A stretch of 64,000 nucleotides of DNA from Fulvimarina manganoxydans. GTDB taxonomy: Bacteria > Pseudomonadota > Alphaproteobacteria > Rhizobiales > Rhizobiaceae. The translations under genes were made by a program, and so were the position numbers. Below, piece by piece: positions 60,521 through 64,000 of this stretch (position 1 is the stretch's first letter; each line of letters begins with the position of its first letter). The notes under the pieces are model-generated. The model saw nothing but the letters and a program-made list of their open reading frames with translations, was not told the DNA's origin and searched no databases. The stretch is taken from the NCBI RefSeq assembly GCF_900176465.1, contig NZ_FWXR01000006.1, positions 1-64,000 on the forward strand, in the 5' to 3' direction.

Positions 60521-61633
60521 TTAGGAGGTCGATCCGAGGACGCCCTCGACGAGATAATCCATCGACTCCAGTTCGACCGCCGTCTCGGGATAGGCCTTGC
60601 CGGCCGCGACCACCTCGTTGCCCTTGTTGTCCTTGAGCGGCCCCTTGATGACGGCAAAGCCGCCCTTCATCACCTCAGCCTTCACGGTGTCGGTCTGGTT
60701 GCGCGCTGCCTCGGAAACGGCCGGGCCATAAGGGCTGGTCTTGACGAAACCCTCGACGAGGCCGCCGCGCACGAAATTCGGCAAGGCTCCCCCCGCCAGC
60801 GCCTTTTCTGCGAACATCTTATAGACGGTCGACCAGTTCCATTCGGCGCCGGTGAGATAGTGCTCGGGCGCGAGCGGAGCCTGGCTCGTATGATAGCCGC
60901 AGACGAAGGCCCCGCGCCCGGCCGCAGTCTGGACGAAGACCTTCGGGCTGTCGACGTGGCAGGTGAGAACGTCGGCGCCCTGGTCGATCAGGGCGTTGGT
61001 CGCTTCGGCCTCCTTGACAGGCTGGGCCCAGTCGCCGGTGAAGATGACCTGGGTGGTAATCTCGGGATCGACCGATTTCGCCCCGAGGGTGAAGGCGTTG
61101 ATGTTCATCAGGACCTGGGGGATCGGCTTGGCGGCCACGAAGCCGAGACGCTTCGACTTCGTCTGATGGCCGGCGACGATGCCCGACAGATATTGCGCGG
61201 TGCCGATATAGCCGAAATAGGAGCCGGCATTCTTCGGATCGGCCTCGCTCCAGAGCCCGCCGCAATGGCGGAATTGGACGTCCGGGTAGTCGGCCGCCGT
61301 CTCCTTCACGAAGGGATTGTAATAGCCGAAGGAGGTCGGAAAGAGGAGCGAGGCGTCGTCGAGCTGGATCATCGATTCCATCGACTTCACGACGTCGTTG
61401 GATTCCGGAACGTTCTCCTCTTCGAGGACCGTGATCCCGTCCATCGCCTTGAGCGCCGCAGCTCCTTCCGCATGGCTCTGATTGTAGCCGAAATCGTCGC
61501 GCGGACCGACATAGATGAAACCGGCGGTCAGCGAGGCGGCCGCAGCCGGCGAGACCCGCATGAGAAGCGGGGCGGCGAGAAGCGCCGAACCCGAGATCAG
61601 CAATCGGCGGCGGTTAAGGGGCAGCATGGTCAT
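60521..61633 (-). CDS. BMP-family ABC transporter substrate-binding protein
   Basis: A 370-residue periplasmic lipoprotein-like or Tat-exported binding protein. The N-terminus NRRRLLISGSALLAAPLLM is a twin-arginine-like signal; the mature part starts LTAGFIYVGPRDDFGYNQSH, the BMP (PnrA-like) signature. Family members bind nucleosides; here, coupling with cyanurate and biuret hydrolases suggests a cyclic ureide or related ligand. It is the first gene of the operon, with an operator-like palindrome 40 bp upstream. Confidence 0.9.
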   Translation of the reverse strand: MTMLPLNRRRLLISGSALLAAPLLMRVSPAAAASLTAGFIYVGPRDDFGYNQSHAEGAAALKAMDGITVLEEENVPESNDVVKSMESMIQLDDASLLFPTSFGYYNPFVKETAADYPDVQFRHCGGLWSEADPKNAGSYFGYIGTAQYLSGIVAGHQTKSKRLGFVAAKPIPQVLMNINAFTLGAKSVDPEITTQVIFTGDWAQPVKEAEATNALIDQGADVLTCHVDSPKVFVQTAAGRGAFVCGYHTSQAPLAPEHYLTGAEWNWSTVYKMFAEKALAGGALPNFVRGGLVEGFVKTSPYGPAVSEAARNQTDTVKAEVMKGGFAVIKGPLKDNKGNEVVAAGKAYPETAVELESMDYLVEGVLGSTS

Positions 61634-61672
61634 CGATCATCTCCATTGTCCGACCCAACGGGCCTCAACAGA

Positions 61673-61686
61673 GATTGCATGCAATC
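61673..61686. promoter_or_regulatory. Perfect 14-bp palindrome upstream of the cyanurate operon
   Basis: GATTGCATGCAATC lies 40 bp before the binding-protein start. Its core TTGCATGCAA differs from the MatR-type TTGTATACAA at two symmetric positions, so it fits an FCD-type GntR operator. The operon ends with such a regulator gene. Confidence 0.65.
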
Positions 61687-62388
61687 ACCGTGCCATAGGT
61701 GAAAGTTATTGTTTTCAGAGACTTACATAAAATCCGGTCTGCGTAAAATGATCAAAAAATAAGCGATCTGCCCAAGTTGCGCTAAGAGGCTGCCGTCTCG
61801 TGCATCATTCGCAATGGGGCTGGGTGAAGTCGGATGGGACCGGAAAGACTTGCCTGCCGATGGACGAATTCGGCGGGCCGTCCGGTGATAGGGGCGCCCG
61901 AACGATCCCCTTAAGCCTGTGGAAGCTCATCGATCGATGGGCATCATTCGCAGGCAAGATATACTTAGATGAGTTTATAATAACTTCAGATTATCGAGGC
62001 CATGCGCAGGTGATCATCGACGGCAAGGGTGACGGCGCATCGGCGCAGATGGGAGACGGATAGGGGAATGGTCAAATTGTATAACTGCCCTTCAGCGTCT
62101 TAATTGCGTTACCTCATCGGGTGTATTCCGGCTGTCGGCGGACTTTGCTAACGTCCCATATGTGCTTTTCGCGTTTCCCAAAGGGCGGTATATGCCTGCC
62201 GCTTCGCGCTGAGCAGTGCATGCCGCGCGAGGCAGGTCCGTCAGTAATGTACTGTATAGTGATAATATAAATCCTCAGACTTAAATAAAAAAGTTTATGA
62301 ATTAACGGATTGTTAAATAGAATATTGACTCCTTCCCCGTAGAGTGTAAGACAAGCTCGACCTTAACAACTGGTTAGGCTTCTTCGTC
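61687..62388. other. AT-rich intergenic region before the adhesin gene
   Basis: About 700 bp without a supported gene. The right half is strongly AT-rich, with TTGACT at 62325-62330 and TAAGAC 16 bp downstream as a possible promoter for the adhesin gene. An 87-codon frame at 61800-62063 lacks recognisable features. Confidence 0.4.
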
Positions 62389-64000
62389 ATGGAAAACCTT
62401 GTCATTGCTCTCTATCAGCGTCTGATGCATCGCCAGCCATCCGAGACCGAGATCGCAGACGGCATATCGGCGCTTCTGAAAGGGGGGCAGGACGCTCTCC
62501 ACGCGCAGCTCGCGGCTCTGCCTCAGGCTGTTCAGCTTCAGGCCATCACTGTCCCTGTGGTCGACCTCTTTCAGGGCAGCTTGCCGCAGATGTCTGCGCC
62601 GGATGTCGGTGACCACTCGTCCTGGTCGACCATCGTTCCGAGCAGCCAGGTGAAGATCGAAGCCTTCGTGTCGGACATCATCGATCTGAGCAAGTCTGCC
62701 TATGATCCGTCGGACGATGCCGGCGCCATCAAAGACAAAGTCGAGGAACTGATCGACCATATCGAGTCGCTCATTACCGATTATCTCGGCGGCGGCCGCA
62801 ACTCTCCGACGGCCGAAGGCACGATCGAAGAGCAGACTGCGAAGGAGGACGAGCCTTTCTCCCTCGACGTCTCCGGCTATTTTGCAGATGCCGACGGCGA
62901 CAAGTTGACCTACAGCGCCGAAAATCTTCCCGAGGGCCTGTCGATCGATCCGGAGACCGGAATTATCTCCGGCGAACTGCCTCAGGATCAGGAGACCAAG
63001 AATGTCTCGGTCATCGTTACGGCGTCCTCAGGTGTCGAGGGCGAGAGCGATGCGACGCAGACATTCGATCTTCATCTTATTGGGGTCAATGACGCACCGG
63101 TCCTGACGGGAGACTTGTCCGCACGCGTCGGCGAGGCGGGCAGCTATACCCTGACGACGGAAGATCTCGGCTATTGCGATCCGGACGATGCGGATTCGGC
63201 GATCACATTCATGGTGAGCGAAATTTTGCATGGCGCTGTGACAATCGACGGAGAGTCGGTCCAGAGCTTCACCTATGCTGATCTCGATGCCGGCAAAGTC
63301 AGCTTCGTCCAGGACGGCACGGAAGGGGATGAGGCGTCCTTCAAAGTGGCGGTCAAGGATGATGACGACGCGACCTCGGATCCTGAGACCTTCAAGCTCG
63401 ACGTCACACAGCTCGACCTCTATTTTGGAGACACCCAGACTTCGAACAACACCGGAACGGTCATCGAGGAATTGAAAGGAACCAAAGATGGTACCACAGG
63501 CACCATCGTCGGGACGATGAAGGCTTCGGATGACGGGTCCTACAGCTACGAGATCGAAGGCTCCGACAAGTTCGATATCGAGAACGGCGTCCTGAAGGTG
63601 AAGGCAGGCGAGAGCCTCGATTACGAAACTCAAGATCGCTACGAGCTCACGATCAAGGCAACGGATAAGGCCGACAGCAGCCATGTCCTGACCGAAAATA
63701 TCACCGTCAATGTCAAGGACATCGACATCAATCCGACGACAACTTCGCCGGATTTCGTCGTCAAAGTCACCGGCAAATTCAACGATCTGGATGGCGCGAG
63801 CTACCAGCGCCTGTTCGATTTTTCCAAGGGCGCTAATGGAGACAACAGCATCTGGCTTGGGCAGGACGGGAAGACCGGCGATTTGAAGATCGAGTTTACC
63901 GGCCCTGCAACGACGGGGTTTGGTTATGGTCAGACATCTGTCTGGCATCCGTCGGCCACGCTTCATTATGCAATCCACGAAGGGCAAGAGCAAAACTGGA
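62389..64000 (+). CDS. Large multidomain adhesin, N-terminal part (cut by the window end)
   Basis: An open frame of at least 537 codons runs off the right edge. Residues 1-130 are helical (MENLVIALYQRLMHRQPSET), then a putative Ig domain of the He_PIG type (EDEPFSLDVSGYFADADGDK, LPEGLSIDPETGIISGELPQ), a cadherin-like/CSPG repeat (GEAGSYTLTTEDLGYCDPDD), another cadherin-like unit (LDYETQDRYELTIKATDKAD) and the beginning of a LamG-like domain (FDFSKGANGDNSIWLG). No classical signal peptide is present, as expected for a type I secreted RTX-type adhesin. Calcium-binding acidic motifs are abundant. Confidence 0.8.
   Translation, partial: MENLVIALYQRLMHRQPSETEIADGISALLKGGQDALHAQLAALPQAVQLQAITVPVVDLFQGSLPQMSAPDVGDHSSWSTIVPSSQVKIEAFVSDIIDLSKSAYDPSDDAGAIKDKVEELIDHIESLITDYLGGGRNSPTAEGTIEEQTAKEDEPFSLDVSGYFADADGDKLTYSAENLPEGLSIDPETGIISGELPQDQETKNVSVIVTASSGVEGESDATQTFDLHLIGVNDAPVLTGDLSARVGEAGSYTLTTEDLGYCDPDDADSAITFMVSEILHGAVTIDGESVQSFTYADLDAGKVSFVQDGTEGDEASFKVAVKDDDDATSDPETFKLDVTQLDLYFGDTQTSNNTGTVIEELKGTKDGTTGTIVGTMKASDDGSYSYEIEGSDKFDIENGVLKVKAGESLDYETQDRYELTIKATDKADSSHVLTENITVNVKDIDINPTTTSPDFVVKVTGKFNDLDGASYQRLFDFSKGANGDNSIWLGQDGKTGDLKIEFTGPATTGFGYGQTSVWHPSATLHYAIHEGQEQNW

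Noticed and set aside
61800-62063. An 87-codon plus-strand frame upstream of the adhesin
   Set aside because: No ribosome site, no recognisable family, and located in an AT-rich promoter region.
63028-63993. A 321-codon minus-strand frame at the right edge
   Set aside because: Antisense to the adhesin, whose modules are clear on the plus strand and whose frame runs off the window.

Overview
The window reads as one chromosomal stretch of a GC-rich alphaproteobacterium of the Rhizobiales (Hyphomicrobiales) type. The grounds are the malonate locus in the rhizobial matR / matPQM-matAB arrangement, alphaproteobacterial families (DUF2336, DUF2849, DUF934, DUF6074), and rhizobial-style intergenic palindromic repeats near 0.2 kb and 14.6 kb. 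The species cannot be named from the sequence alone.

Layout. 0.4-6.2 kb: a small secreted protein, a ferric-iron ABC importer (binding protein and fused permease, no ATPase beside them), an orphan TadG-like von Willebrand protein, an IS3 transposase relic and a DUF465 peptide. 6.2-13.1 kb: malonate utilisation, with TRAP uptake (matPQM), malonyl-CoA synthetase and decarboxylase, and a divergent GntR/FCD regulator with two operator-like palindromes between them. 13.2-19.0 kb: exonuclease III, an ASCH protein, and gluconate/L-idonate catabolism (gnd and idnD facing gluconate 5-dehydrogenase and gluconokinase). 19-24.2 kb: housekeeping genes including a nitroreductase/flavin-reductase pair, a DUF2336 protein and NAD kinase.

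24.4-41.3 kb is an integrated element of about 16.9 kb. It sits in a tRNA-Thr(TGT) gene and is bounded by a perfect 50-bp direct repeat. It carries a tyrosine integrase preceded by an Arc-type repressor, and an opposing early operon of eleven overlapping genes (excisionase-like, KilA-N, many small proteins, a solitary Spo11/topoisomerase VI A-like TOPRIM protein, a zinc ribbon, and a winged-helix protein whose 3' end runs into five helically phased iteron-like palindromes). A late operon holds a possible terminase small subunit, the terminase large subunit, a tape-measure protein and a tail-assembly chaperone with an apparent -1 frameshift site. No portal, capsid, head protease or lysis gene is recognisable, so it looks like a compact phage satellite or a reduced prophage. 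It is the least ordinary part of the window.

41.4-49.2 kb: a MarR regulator, an acetyltransferase, and the assimilatory sulfate locus (DUF2849, sulfite reductase, DUF934, APS-type CysH, CysD, and CysN with a membrane tail instead of an APS kinase). 49.3-61.7 kb: an enoyl-CoA hydratase and a GntR-regulated operon on the minus strand that appears to encode complete cyanuric acid mineralisation (cyanurate amidohydrolase, biuret amidohydrolase, allophanate hydrolase), together with a formamidase, a second cysteine hydrolase, a cupin and a four-part BMP-family ABC importer. A perfect 14-bp palindrome lies just upstream of the first gene. 62.4 kb to the right edge: the start of a large multidomain surface adhesin, cut by the window end.
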